A stretch of DNA of 64,000 bases from Halichondria panicea (lineage: Eukaryota > Porifera > Demospongiae > Suberitida > Halichondriidae). Under the pieces are notes generated by a model that saw only the letters and a program-made list of their open reading frames with translations, did no database searches and was not told where the DNA came from. Location of the stretch: NCBI RefSeq assembly GCF_963675165.1, contig NC_087387.1, forward strand, positions 1,061,001-1,125,000, read 5' to 3'. Position numbers and translations under genes: made by a program. The first letter of the stretch is position 1. Each line of letters starts with the position of its first letter. Positions 51,135 through 64,000 of this stretch are shown piece after piece.

Positions 51135-53294
51135 CTAAAATATAACAACAGATTCATGACTGCGCACATACACAAAACCATCACTGTCCACAGCTACTCC
51201 ATAAAGATCAGTGATATGACCATTACCAAATGATGTGACAAACTGACCGTCTTTAGTGAACACTGACACACGCCTGTTACCATCGTCAATAACATAAACA
51301 AAACCAGTGACACATACACCAAAAGGGCGAGACAGATCTCCTTGTCCATTTCCTTTCTTTCCAATCGAGCGAATAAACCGACCATCCATAGTGAGCACTT
51401 GAACACGATTATTATAATAGTCAATGACATACACCATTTGTTCATTGTCCACTGCAACATCCTGTGGGAGGTTAAAATGTCCATTACCAGATCCCTTTGA
51501 ACCAATCTGCTTGACTGGCTCCAGCTCTGTCGTCAACACTTGGACTCTGTGATTAGCTCGATCGCACACAAACACTTGATCACCAGCGACTGCTATCCCT
51601 CGAGGCCAGTTGAGTTCCTTTGGACCACTTCCCTTCGTCCCAAACCTCTTCAGCAGATCTCCTCTTTTGTTGAACTTGTACACACAGTGTTTGCCGCTAT
51701 CACAGACATAGATGTTGTCCTTCTTGTCTACTGCCACACCAGAGATACCGCCAAACTCATGCTTTGATTTGCTGATGCTTCGAATTCGTTCTCCTTTCTT
51801 GTCAAACACAAAAACATCACCGCTATAGTCAGTTACAATCAGTTCTTCTGATGAGTTGAATACCATATATTGAGGGTTGTTGATTCCTCTTATCACCCTC
51901 ACTGGTTTGTCCAGCTTGGTAGGGGGTATTTTGACGAACACAGAGAAGGGGCTTCCTGGGATAGGCTGATCGTCCACTGAGATCAGGAGGTGGTGTTGAC
52001 CACGTACCCTAGGGGTGTACTCAACGCTGTACACTCCACCCCTCACAGGCACTGCTTGCAATTGTTGGGTCGATTGATCAACTAGCGATTTCAGTACTGC
52101 TTGTGGTTTGCCTTGTTTTGAACTGATATAGACATTCAGATTTGCACATTTGTCAACTTCAGCCATCTTCACACCATCACCCCTCACAGAAGGATAAAAT
52201 ACAACATTGTTCTCACACAACTTCTTGAGATCCTCACAAACAAACACTTCGACTCCAAAATCATCTTTCTCCACTGGATCAGGATTGGCTGCTTCCTTCC
52301 CTCGCTTCACCACCTCGGCATCGATTCGACTCACCACCTGCTCTTGCATCGTAATCAGTTCTTCATCACTTGCATTCTCCAGTGTACGCTCTACAAAGTC
52401 AATCAAACTCTGAGCAGTGCCCAGGGACAGGTCCAGACCCTTCTCTTGAGCCGCCAGCTTCTCCATCTTTGAATCAGCCAAAGCAGAAGATTCTCGTAAA
52501 ACACGGACCTTGCATCGATCGAGAATATCGTGTAGCTCCTGGAACTTGGCATTCACTTGTCTCTCTGTCAGTTCTTTCTGGGCCTGAATCTTCTGTTTAA
52601 TTCCTTTCACTTGATTCACAGCTGTGCTCAGATCAGGCAGTAGGTTCTTGAGTGGGGAGAGGTGCTCCGTCAGCTTTTTGCGAGTTGCGGGGACGGCTTT
52701 TTTTACAAATTCGTAATTGTGTCCAGCGTGTTCAATAACGATACAGTCTCGACAGATGAGCTTGTTGCAATCGAAGCAGAAAATCTTTTTTAGTTCCTCG
52801 TGATCCTCGCATTTTGGGGGTGATGGGCTTTCGAATGTTAGTTCTTTCACTCCGCCCTGTTTGAGCTCATCCAGAGTGGAGATGGCATGTCCGGCAAATA
52901 CTTTCATTTTATGAGACTTCACACAATCGTCACAGATAAAACTGACACACTGTCGGCAGAATGCAGTGGCCTTTCCCCCAGAGCACATTTCACAGGTGGT
53001 CTCCAACTTTCCGTGGGCTTTCTCCATCCTCGAGTGGAGTGCTTTCATCCGGTTGATGAAGAACGCAGTGGGTAGTCTGTCAGGGTTGTTGTCTGGCAAT
53101 AGAGTGGGCTCACGACAGTCGGGGCAGGGGAACGACTGGTTGGGTTGGAAGCGACTGGAGAGTGTGAGGATACATTGCTTGCAGTAGTAGTGACAACAAG
53201 GGAGCAGCTTTGGCTCCTGGTAGCGGTCATGACAGATGCCACAGGTCACTTCTTGCTCGAGATCAGCAACAACTGGATCAGGTCCTTCGGCCAT
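51135..53294 (-). CDS. TRIM-NHL protein T8 (719 aa)
   Basis: Complete single-exon TRIM-NHL protein. B-box 1 is the most distinct in the array (FICDDCVKSHKMKVFAGHA, slightly shorter), with ligands kept. RING, B-box 2 and coiled coil match the rest. The filamin half starts with a unique short segment (VVFYPSVRGDGVKMAEVDK) and then equals T2 (NLNVYISSKQGKPQ), a visible mosaic. Loops b-c: YSGD, SGKH, RANH, YYNN, DGNR. Loops before strand a: NNPQ, GGIS, NWPR, NLPQ, SRPF. Leader intron 53308-53509. Probably functional. Confidence 0.93.
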   Translation of the reverse strand: MAEGPDPVVADLEQEVTCGICHDRYQEPKLLPCCHYYCKQCILTLSSRFQPNQSFPCPDCREPTLLPDNNPDRLPTAFFINRMKALHSRMEKAHGKLETTCEMCSGGKATAFCRQCVSFICDDCVKSHKMKVFAGHAISTLDELKQGGVKELTFESPSPPKCEDHEELKKIFCFDCNKLICRDCIVIEHAGHNYEFVKKAVPATRKKLTEHLSPLKNLLPDLSTAVNQVKGIKQKIQAQKELTERQVNAKFQELHDILDRCKVRVLRESSALADSKMEKLAAQEKGLDLSLGTAQSLIDFVERTLENASDEELITMQEQVVSRIDAEVVKRGKEAANPDPVEKDDFGVEVFVCEDLKKLCENNVVFYPSVRGDGVKMAEVDKCANLNVYISSKQGKPQAVLKSLVDQSTQQLQAVPVRGGVYSVEYTPRVRGQHHLLISVDDQPIPGSPFSVFVKIPPTKLDKPVRVIRGINNPQYMVFNSSEELIVTDYSGDVFVFDKKGERIRSISKSKHEFGGISGVAVDKKDNIYVCDSGKHCVYKFNKRGDLLKRFGTKGSGPKELNWPRGIAVAGDQVFVCDRANHRVQVLTTELEPVKQIGSKGSGNGHFNLPQDVAVDNEQMVYVIDYYNNRVQVLTMDGRFIRSIGKKGNGQGDLSRPFGVCVTGFVYVIDDGNRRVSVFTKDGQFVTSFGNGHITDLYGVAVDSDGFVYVRSHESVVIF

Positions 53295-53986
53295 CGTTAG
53301 TTAAGATCTGGGGAATGCATTTGTACAACATTTATAAAAGCATGAAACTATTCTATAAATATAAAATTAAATACTGTAACTTCGCTAGAAATTGAGTATA
53401 CAAGAATGTTGAATCTGTGAATAATAGTTTTGCACTAAGTGATCAATTAGGTCAAGCTAAGCTAGACCTCTGCAGCTAGTTGAAAAAACGGGTACCCGAA
53501 AAAACTTACCTACTATTTATAAAAATTTCCTAGATCCTTTAATTTCAACAATTACAAGCCTTTGTTTTGCATGTACCTTGTACTGGTACATGCTACGCCC
53601 ATTACACAATGTTATAAATCTGACCAGATACGCCCACTTTTTTGTTTCAACACTGGCCCACACTTTCTTCAATATGAAAGTACATGTATGTACAACAATT
53701 CTACACAACTTGGTAGTAACATCTATATCTCCCTGAGCACTGGGCATGAGATGCCTTGATCCCAAGCCACACTGAATGGAGGCCTTGTAGGAGGCTAGGG
53801 ATGCTTCTATTAAAAGCTGTCTTGGTATCTTTCAATTTAAAATTATAATTATCAGCGTACTAGGTACACAAATAATATTGAGGAATGCATAATTATAAGT
53901 ATGTGTTCAATACATGTACATGTATATAACTGGTAAAAATGTTTGCCAAGTTTATAAGTCGTTGAACAAAATAATGTTCGATGTGT

Positions 53987-57655
<3,669 letters not shown>

Positions 57656-57659
57656 ATTT

Positions 57660-59820
57660 CTCACAAGTAGACACTTTGAGGCCATTAAACAAGTTAGCTG
57701 GTGCAGCTGACATTGATGATGTCTCTTCAGTGCACAAATAGTTTCTGTTTTGAGGGTCGTGAGAAGATAAGATTGTTTTGTTCTTTAGGAGGTAACTGAA
57801 CCAAAATAGTAATGATCGTGGGGGATTGGTCACTGCTTGTGAGGGGGTGGTTTAAGGTGTGGGTGTGGTCTTGGCTAGCAGAGAGGTGGAGCTGAGGTAT
57901 AGTCCTTTAGTGAGGAGCAGGTTAGTTACTCTGTTCTTGCCAACACGATCATAGTAGAGGTGAACGACACCAACTTGTAGCCCGGATGGTTTCCTGGTAA
58001 CCTTGGCAAACACCTGTAGTCACATTTAAGCAAGCATGAACAAAATGCACACACTATAAAACACATACTATATACACAATTTACAAAGTCTACAGTTTTA
58101 GTTCTACTTATAGGCACTTATTATCAGGCTGTGGGGGGACTAAGTGCAACCACAAAAAGTTCCTTCTAAACTGCAGCTACTTCACAGAAGCCTACACTAT
58201 ATTCACCATTTTGTGTCGTAGGTGTTTCTATAGTAGCTGTTTGTCCAGTGGGAACCATTCCTCTCCGTGATTGAATGTTGAGTAGAGGCCGTCAATAGCC
58301 GTGGGGAGGGACCACGCCCACTCTCAGTCCGTGGGGGAGCTTGTAGAGGAGTGACACACTGTGCATCGTTGAGCCACAATCTATCAGCTCCAGTGTAGCC
58401 TGAGGTTGTATACACACAGGTGGGGAGGTAACAAGCAAATGATCAAATGATTGTGTAATCATGTTTGTCTATATAATGTAGCTTCCCCCGAGTATTGTCA
58501 TTTGTAACTTTAGAAGCAATTATCTAGAAGTGCCTAGAAATTCAGTCTATTCAGGCTACACAGTTTATAGACTATGGAAGAGGACGTTGAAGGATAATGG
58601 CTATAAGTGGCTCTATTGAGCAACAGGCACACCCACTCACCTGTCCAATGTAGTGTGGTCGATTGACCTCTGTCACTCTAGCTCTCCTGTAGAAGCCATC
58701 CTCTTCTCTCTCTTGAGTGCCTCCAACACTCACAAGCACAGCACAATACAGTCCAACCATCAACTGCAGAATGTTCCGTATAAAAAGCCATCCATGAATG
58801 CACATACTCAAAGCAACATGTAACTCTTCTGTCTCTCACAATATGTACCTTATATACAGAGAAACCTCTGACACATTTAAGCACACTAGTTGACAATAAA
58901 CTGTCGTCCTCAAACTTACTTTTCTACACCAACTAAATTCAATGCACTAAATTTAATGGACAATAAATTATCTACAAAGGGACAATATTAATGTCTTGAA
59001 TAATAAAATGATAGGGCCAAGGTAGTTTGACTGACCTCGCCTCTGCTCATAGTGTTGGGGTCACTGGTGGTCATGGCAACTGATAGCTGCAGGTCATGCT
59101 CTGGGTACTCAGCCAGCTGTATCCAGACACGGTCAGGACTGTTCACCTGCAGTACTTGCAATGACATCGTTGACAATTGGTCTCCTTGCGTCGGATGATA
59201 ATAGTGTATCCATTGTAGGATCTTTGGGTGAAGGTTCGTCTATAGTGGTGTCCATTGGATGTGCTCTACTGGTGACCTCTGTGAACCTTGTCTTGGCAGC
59301 ACAAGCACACGATACGGAAATTTTCCAACCATATATTCGGCCAAATACTGCAGAGAGTTGTCTTGCATTGCTATGACTTCATCACTTTGCTGTCGTGTGG
59401 TGTTTTGTGATACAATAGTTTCTATCGTAATATTTTCCGGGGGGGGGGGGACTTGCATTTCTCTGACTTCATCCTCTGGACGGAGGGGCTGATCTTGTAC
59501 CTCAAATGTAGCTTGCTGTGTAATGAACGTGGCTTCTGCTGCTAATGCTTGAGACATCATCACCTGGTTGTTGAGCTCACAAACTAGGGACTGGGCCGTG
59601 TAGGGGTCAAATGGTCTATCTTCAGAGCTTGGTTGGTCATCAGTGGGTACCGGTATATACTTCAATCTTGTTCATTGAGATTGTCACTTTTAGTGAGGTT
59701 ATTGAGATCTGATTGATAGTGGAGTCTTGCAAGCAGTGGCTCTGCTCTCTCTGTAGTTGTATAATGGGTCCATGCAACTGATGCAACTTCAGATACAGAG
59801 TGTGTTAGGTACTTGTCCAT
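57660..59820 (-). pseudogene. TUD-6, nearly full extended-Tudor gene, broken
   Basis: Same exon order as TUD-5: exon 1 from 59820 (MDKYLTHSVSEVASVAWTHY), exon 2 near 59036-59146, exon 3 with YCAVLV and FYRRARV near 58641-58763, exon 4 (LELIDCGS) near 58325-58400, exon 5 down to 57852. The last exon is cut at about 57,655 by the junction repeat. Lesions are inserted bases in exon 1 (about 59313, frame lost after EYMVGKF) and a break near 59655 (PVPTDDQ is out of frame with NEQD). The MITE of TUD-5 is absent. It lies 144 bases downstream of T9. Confidence 0.6.
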
Positions 59821-59964
59821 TTTCACTTGTAATAAGATGGTAAAGATCATCATAACACAATCACAAACGATCTTTCCCAAAATTGGCAGCAGGCAGGTAA
59901 AGATCGTCAGTACAACTAACTGCTTATCAGTACATACACATAAAACACAGATTGCTACACACAA

Positions 59965-62163
59965 CTAAAATATAACAACAGATTCTTGACTGCGCACATA
60001 AACAAAACCATCACTGTCCACAGCTACTCCATAAAGATCAGTGATATGACCATTACCAAATGATGTGACAAACTGATCGTCTTTAGTGAACACTAACACA
60101 CGATTGTTACTATCCTCAGCAACATAAACAAAACCAGTGACACACACACCATACGGGTCAGACAGATCTCCTTGTCCACTTCCTTTCTTTCCAATCGAGT
60201 GAATAAACCGACCATCTATAGTGAGCACTTGAACACGATGATTACCATAGTCAGTGACATACATCATTTGTTCATTGTCCACTGCAACATCCTCTGGGTG
60301 GTTAAAATGTCTATTACCAGTTCCCTTTGAACCAATCTGCTTGACTGGCTCCAGCTCTGTCGTCAACACTTGGACTCTGTGATTGTCTTGATCGCACACA
60401 AACACTTGATCACCAGCGACTGCTATCCCTCGAGGCCAGTTGAGTTCCTTTGGACCACTTCCCTTCGTCCCAAACCTCTTCAGTAGATCTCCTCTTTTGT
60501 TGAACTTGTACACACAGTGTTTGCTGCAGTCACAGACATAGATGTTGTCCTCCTTGTCTACTGCCATACCATAGATATTGTCAACCCCATGCTTTGATTT
60601 GCTGAAGATTTGAATTTGTTTTCCTTTCTTGTCAAACACCAAAACATCACCACTACCGTCAGTTACAATCAGTTCTTCTAACGAATTAAATGCCATATAC
60701 CGAGGGTTATTGATTCCTGTTATCACCTTCACTGGTTTGTCCAGCTTGGTGGGGGGTATTTTAATGAACATAGAGAAGGGGCTTCCTGGGATGGGCTGAT
60801 CATCCACTGAGATCAGGAGGTGGTGTCGACCACGTATCCTAGGGGTGTACTCAACGCTGTACACTCCACCCCTCACAGGCACTGCTTGTAGCTGTTGAGA
60901 GGATTGATCAACTAGCGATTTTAGAGCCACTTGTATTGTATGATGCTTTAATTGTGTATTACATTCCACAAGAATCGAAAAATTGTTAGGTTTATCGATT
61001 TCAGCAGTTCTAGCTCCATCTCCTTCCACAGTGCACTTTGCTGGATCCACTTTACCATCATACACTCTCACATTGTTCTCACACAACTTCTTGAGATCCT
61101 CACAAACAAACACTTTGACTCCAAAATCATCTTTCTCCACTGGATCAGGATTGGCTGCTTCCTTCCCTCGCTTCAACACCTCGGCATCGATTCGACTCAC
61201 CACCTGATCTTGCATCGTAATCAGTTCTTCATCACTTGCATTCTCCAGTGTACGTTCTACAAAGTCAATCAAACTCTGAGCAGTGCCCAGGGACAGGTCC
61301 AGACCCTTCTTTTGAACTGTCAGCTTCTCCATCTTTGAATCAGCCAAAGCAGAAGATTCTCGTAAAACACGGACCTTGCATCGATCGAGAATATCGTGTA
61401 GCTCCTGGAACTTGGCATTCACTTGTCTCTCTGTCAGTTCTTTCTGGGCCTGGATATTCTGTTTAGTTCCTTTCACTTGATTCACAGCGGTGCTCAGATC
61501 AGGCAGTAGGTTCTTGAGTGGGGAGAGGTGCTCCGTCAGCTTTTTGCGAGTTGCGGGGGCGGCTTTCTTTACAAATTCGTAATTGTGTCCAGCGTGTTCA
61601 ATAACGATACAGTCTCGACAGATGAGCTTGTTGCAATCGAAACAGAAAATCTTTTTTGGCTCTTCGTGATCTTTGCATTTTGGGGGTGGTGGGTTTTCGA
61701 ATGTTAGTTCTTTGACTCCGCCTTGTTTGAGCTCGTCCAGAGTGGAGACGATATGTGTAGCAAACACTTTCATACGTTGATGAGGTCTTACACAATCCTC
61801 ACAGATGAAATTGACACACTGTCGGCAGAATGCAGTGGCCTTTCCCCCAGAGCACATTTCACAAGTGGTCTCCAACTTGCCATGGGCTTTCTCCATCCTC
61901 GAGTGGAGTGCTTTCATCCGGTTGATAAAGAACGCAGTGGTCAGTCTGTCTGGGTTGTTGTCTGGCAATAGAGTGGGCTCACGACAGTCGGGGCAGGGGA
62001 ACGGCTGGTTGGGTCGGTAGCGACTGGAGAGTGTGAGGATGCATTGCTTGCAGTAGTAGTGACAACAAGGGAGCAGCTTTGGCTCCTGGTAGCGGTCATG
62101 ACAGATGCCACAGGTCACTTCTTGCTCGAGATCAGCAACAACTGGATCAGGTCCTTCGGCCAT
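59965..62163 (-). CDS. TRIM-NHL protein T9 (732 aa), last array member
   Basis: Complete single-exon TRIM-NHL protein with intact RING, B-box 1 (FICEDCVRPH), B-box 2 (CKDHEEPKK), coiled coil, filamin and six NHL blades. The filamin half is the long type shared with T3. Loops b-c: GSGD, CSKH, QDNH, YGNH, DSNN. Loops before strand a: NNPR, DNIY, NWPR, NHPE, SDPY. It is the first TRIM gene of the array in the direction of transcription. Its leader intron (62177-62360) and upstream sequence match other copies up to about 62,478 and then stop matching. Probably functional. Confidence 0.93.
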   Translation of the reverse strand: MAEGPDPVVADLEQEVTCGICHDRYQEPKLLPCCHYYCKQCILTLSSRYRPNQPFPCPDCREPTLLPDNNPDRLTTAFFINRMKALHSRMEKAHGKLETTCEMCSGGKATAFCRQCVNFICEDCVRPHQRMKVFATHIVSTLDELKQGGVKELTFENPPPPKCKDHEEPKKIFCFDCNKLICRDCIVIEHAGHNYEFVKKAAPATRKKLTEHLSPLKNLLPDLSTAVNQVKGTKQNIQAQKELTERQVNAKFQELHDILDRCKVRVLRESSALADSKMEKLTVQKKGLDLSLGTAQSLIDFVERTLENASDEELITMQDQVVSRIDAEVLKRGKEAANPDPVEKDDFGVKVFVCEDLKKLCENNVRVYDGKVDPAKCTVEGDGARTAEIDKPNNFSILVECNTQLKHHTIQVALKSLVDQSSQQLQAVPVRGGVYSVEYTPRIRGRHHLLISVDDQPIPGSPFSMFIKIPPTKLDKPVKVITGINNPRYMAFNSLEELIVTDGSGDVLVFDKKGKQIQIFSKSKHGVDNIYGMAVDKEDNIYVCDCSKHCVYKFNKRGDLLKRFGTKGSGPKELNWPRGIAVAGDQVFVCDQDNHRVQVLTTELEPVKQIGSKGTGNRHFNHPEDVAVDNEQMMYVTDYGNHRVQVLTIDGRFIHSIGKKGSGQGDLSDPYGVCVTGFVYVAEDSNNRVLVFTKDDQFVTSFGNGHITDLYGVAVDSDGFVYVRSQESVVIF

Positions 62164-62487
62164 CGTTAGTTAAGATCTGGGGAATGCATTTGTACAACAT
62201 TTATAAAAGCATGAAACTATATTCTAATATAAAAAATTAAATAGCAACTTCGCTAGAAATTGAGTATACAAGAATGTTGAATCTGTGAATAATATTTTGC
62301 ACTAAGTGATCAATTAGGTCAAGCTAAGCTATGAAAAAACGGGTCCCCGAAAAAACTTACCTACTATTTATAAGAACTTCCTAGATCCTTTAATTTCAAC
62401 AATTACACAAGCCTTTGTTTTGTATGTACCTTGTACTGGTACATGCTACGCCCATTACACAATGTTATAAATCTGACAGGGGGTTCG

Positions 62488-63261
62488 CTAGACTCGCAAG
62501 CCACTCCCTTTTCTCTGATTGGACGGGGGCGGGAGAAAAGGGACTGGTGACTCTGGGCTACAGCTTGTGTAAATCAGGAATGCTATTAAATATTAATGTC
62601 ACGTGCAAATTATCCAATTTATTCTGATGCGTCAAAAGCTAAAGACACACAGAAGACACAAGTATACAGATCTATCTAGCCAGCCTTTTGATTTTATAGA
62701 TCCTTGTACCAGTGTCTGTTGTGCCACAACTTGTGGATTAGCATGGAACAGCTGATGAACGTAGAAATCTTGGCAGTCCTTCTTTGAACTGAGGAGTGGC
62801 AGCGATTTAAGACAGCTTGTACAAGTCTGACTACTCTCAATTCAACTGCTGCCCTCTGCCATTATCTGTCTTGTATTGTACAGGTTATTAAAAGCTTTAG
62901 GCAACCAATGACTTTTGGCTGCCAGTTCTCATCACGTAAAACTAAAACAAGCTAATCTCTGCTGGTGTCTTAGAAGTTAGATGACTATATCCTAGCTGAA
63001 TGCCTGATGATGTTATTACTCCATCATCTTCTCTTTTCTAGCACTAGAATCCATTCTTAAACTGTAGCTAAGAAGCCCGCGATTACTTCTGCAGGCTACG
63101 CAATTCTACTTAACCTCACGCAATTTTTGGATCACGTGGAAAAATCAATGAATAATCTCTACCCAAATTCTGGTAGAGACACAAAATGTGTCCCAGAGTC
63201 ACCAGTCCCTTTTCTCCCGCCCCCGTCCAATCAGAGAAAAGGGAGTGGCTTGCGAGTCTAG
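62488..63261. mobile_element. 774-bp element with about 75-bp terminal inverted repeats
   Basis: Left end CTAGACTCGCAAGCCACTCC and its complement on the right. Arms extend over roughly 75 bases (to GACTCTGGG / CCCAGAGTC). GGGTTCG flanks both sides (62481-62487 and 63262-63268), a probable 7-bp target duplication. The interior has no open frame I can assign. It sits next to the edge of the tandem array. Confidence 0.82.
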
Positions 63262-63268
63262 GGGTTCG

Positions 63269-63444
63269 CATGGTTAGCACTGGATAATAGCATGTAAGCT
63301 GCAAAGCATGCAGTAGTGACTATAGACTATAGTCTATACCGAGTTTAATCTAAAGTAGCGAGCTCTTTTATCTATGGGTGCACTGAGCTAGCTCTGCAGA
63401 ATCAGGTAGATCTAGATCTATATTCTATAGCTAGCTGGCCGGCC
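63269..63444. other. Spacer before the KDZ-like gene
   Basis: No gene seen. It contains short AT/TA self-complementary runs (AGATCTAGATCT, CTAGCTGGCCGGCC). Confidence 0.4.
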
Positions 63445-64000
63445 ATGAGCAAGAGAAGGATAAGTGTGAAGCCTAAGTCTCAATCTATCTCCTACTTTGA
63501 AGTATCTCCTTCAAAACGTTGTGCTGTGCATAAAAAGTCTCTCTCTTTGTCTGCTGTGCCAGAATCCTCTTCTGTTAATTCTTCCAGCAGTACTAGGTTC
63601 CTCTCCAGTGATAAAAATGAAGCTGAAGAAGTAGATGTACATGGAGCGAGCAGGCCTACTGATGTTATCAGTGGCGACTCTCCAGATGTATTAATCAGTA
63701 GTGAGTGGCATGATCATGATCCAGAGAGCTCGGGGCAGGATGACACCACTTTTCCAGACACGGTGAGCTCAAGTGCTTATGAGAAGCGACAGCAGAAGGC
63801 TGCTGACAACTGGGCTGAAGTGCGTGTCCAGTTGCTACGTGCCAGTGTAGAAACCGGAATTCCTTCCCCTTGTTCTGTGTGTGCCGAGTGTGAAGAACCC
63901 GCTGTTGCAATTTGCCGGGATTGTGGACCACAGGCATACTACTGTGCCAACCATGTGGACTCAGTACACTCTCTGACAAATATTTTTCATCGACCTTTTC
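63445..64000 (+). CDS. KDZ-transposase-like protein, N-terminal part (cut by window edge)
   Basis: A frame opens at ATG 63445 (MSKRRISVKPKSQ) and runs without a stop to the window end, 185 codons. The first 130 residues are Ser-rich and acidic. They are followed by a helix (YEKRQQKAADNWAEVRVQLL) and a cysteine cluster: CSVCAECEEPAVAICRDCGP, then YYCANHVDSVH and IFHRP. This arrangement is the cysteine cluster found ahead of the catalytic domain in KDZ (Kyakuja-Dileera-Zisupton) transposases of animals. The catalytic part would lie beyond the window. It might be a live transposon gene or a captured one. It is in opposite orientation to, and outside, the TRIM array. Confidence 0.62.
   Translation, partial: MSKRRISVKPKSQSISYFEVSPSKRCAVHKKSLSLSAVPESSSVNSSSSTRFLSSDKNEAEEVDVHGASRPTDVISGDSPDVLISSEWHDHDPESSGQDDTTFPDTVSSSAYEKRQQKAADNWAEVRVQLLRASVETGIPSPCSVCAECEEPAVAICRDCGPQAYYCANHVDSVHSLTNIFHRPF

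Overview
The window looks like nuclear DNA from an early-branching animal, most likely a demosponge. That placement is inference: it rests on animal-type proteins (TRIM-NHL with a filamin domain, extended Tudor, MCM6), short GT-AG introns, no bacterial operons, and Ginger- and KDZ-type transposon genes. No species is assigned.

Almost the whole window, from base 1 to about 62,478, is one decaying tandem array on the minus strand. It holds nine copies (T1 to T9) of an intronless TRIM-NHL gene: RING, two B-boxes, coiled coil, filamin domain and a six-bladed NHL propeller. They lie at 1-652 (cut by the window edge), 7657-9828, 16401-18608, 27486-29684, 36568-38751, 41291-43489, 45419-47515, 51135-53294 and 59965-62163. 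Between them sit two other kinds of passenger. Most spacers hold a 5'-truncated MCM6 (replicative helicase subunit) joined to part of an extended-Tudor gene (TUD). The T5-T6 and T6-T7 spacers instead hold remnants of an unidentified plus-strand gene, here called X.

Five MCM6 pieces are present: exons 3-13 in copies 1 and 4, exons 1-13 of those visible in copies 2 and 3, and exons 6-13 in copy 5. None has its start. The TUD pieces complement them, so the series reads as one ancestral block (TRIM - MCM6 - TUD) that was duplicated and then lost different-sized central segments. I checked the TUD/MCM6 junction phases in copies 1 to 4 and none would splice in frame.

The TRIM genes are nearly identical in most of their length. 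They differ sharply at a few codons in the same two loops of each NHL blade (the loop after strand b and the loop before strand a) and in one stretch of the filamin domain. This is the most interesting signal in the window: a clustered family of E3-ligase-type proteins whose predicted ligand face has been diversified on a constant scaffold.

Mobile DNA marks the history. A 2.3 kb Ginger-type DNA transposon (24,807-27,144) with CCGG duplications split TUD-3, and the intact empty site is visible in sister copies. Four MITE-like elements, a 44-base intron inversion, minisatellites and a long CT microsatellite also separate the units. Beyond the array edge lie a 774-bp inverted-repeat element and the start of a plus-strand gene with a KDZ-transposase-type cysteine cluster, cut by the window end.
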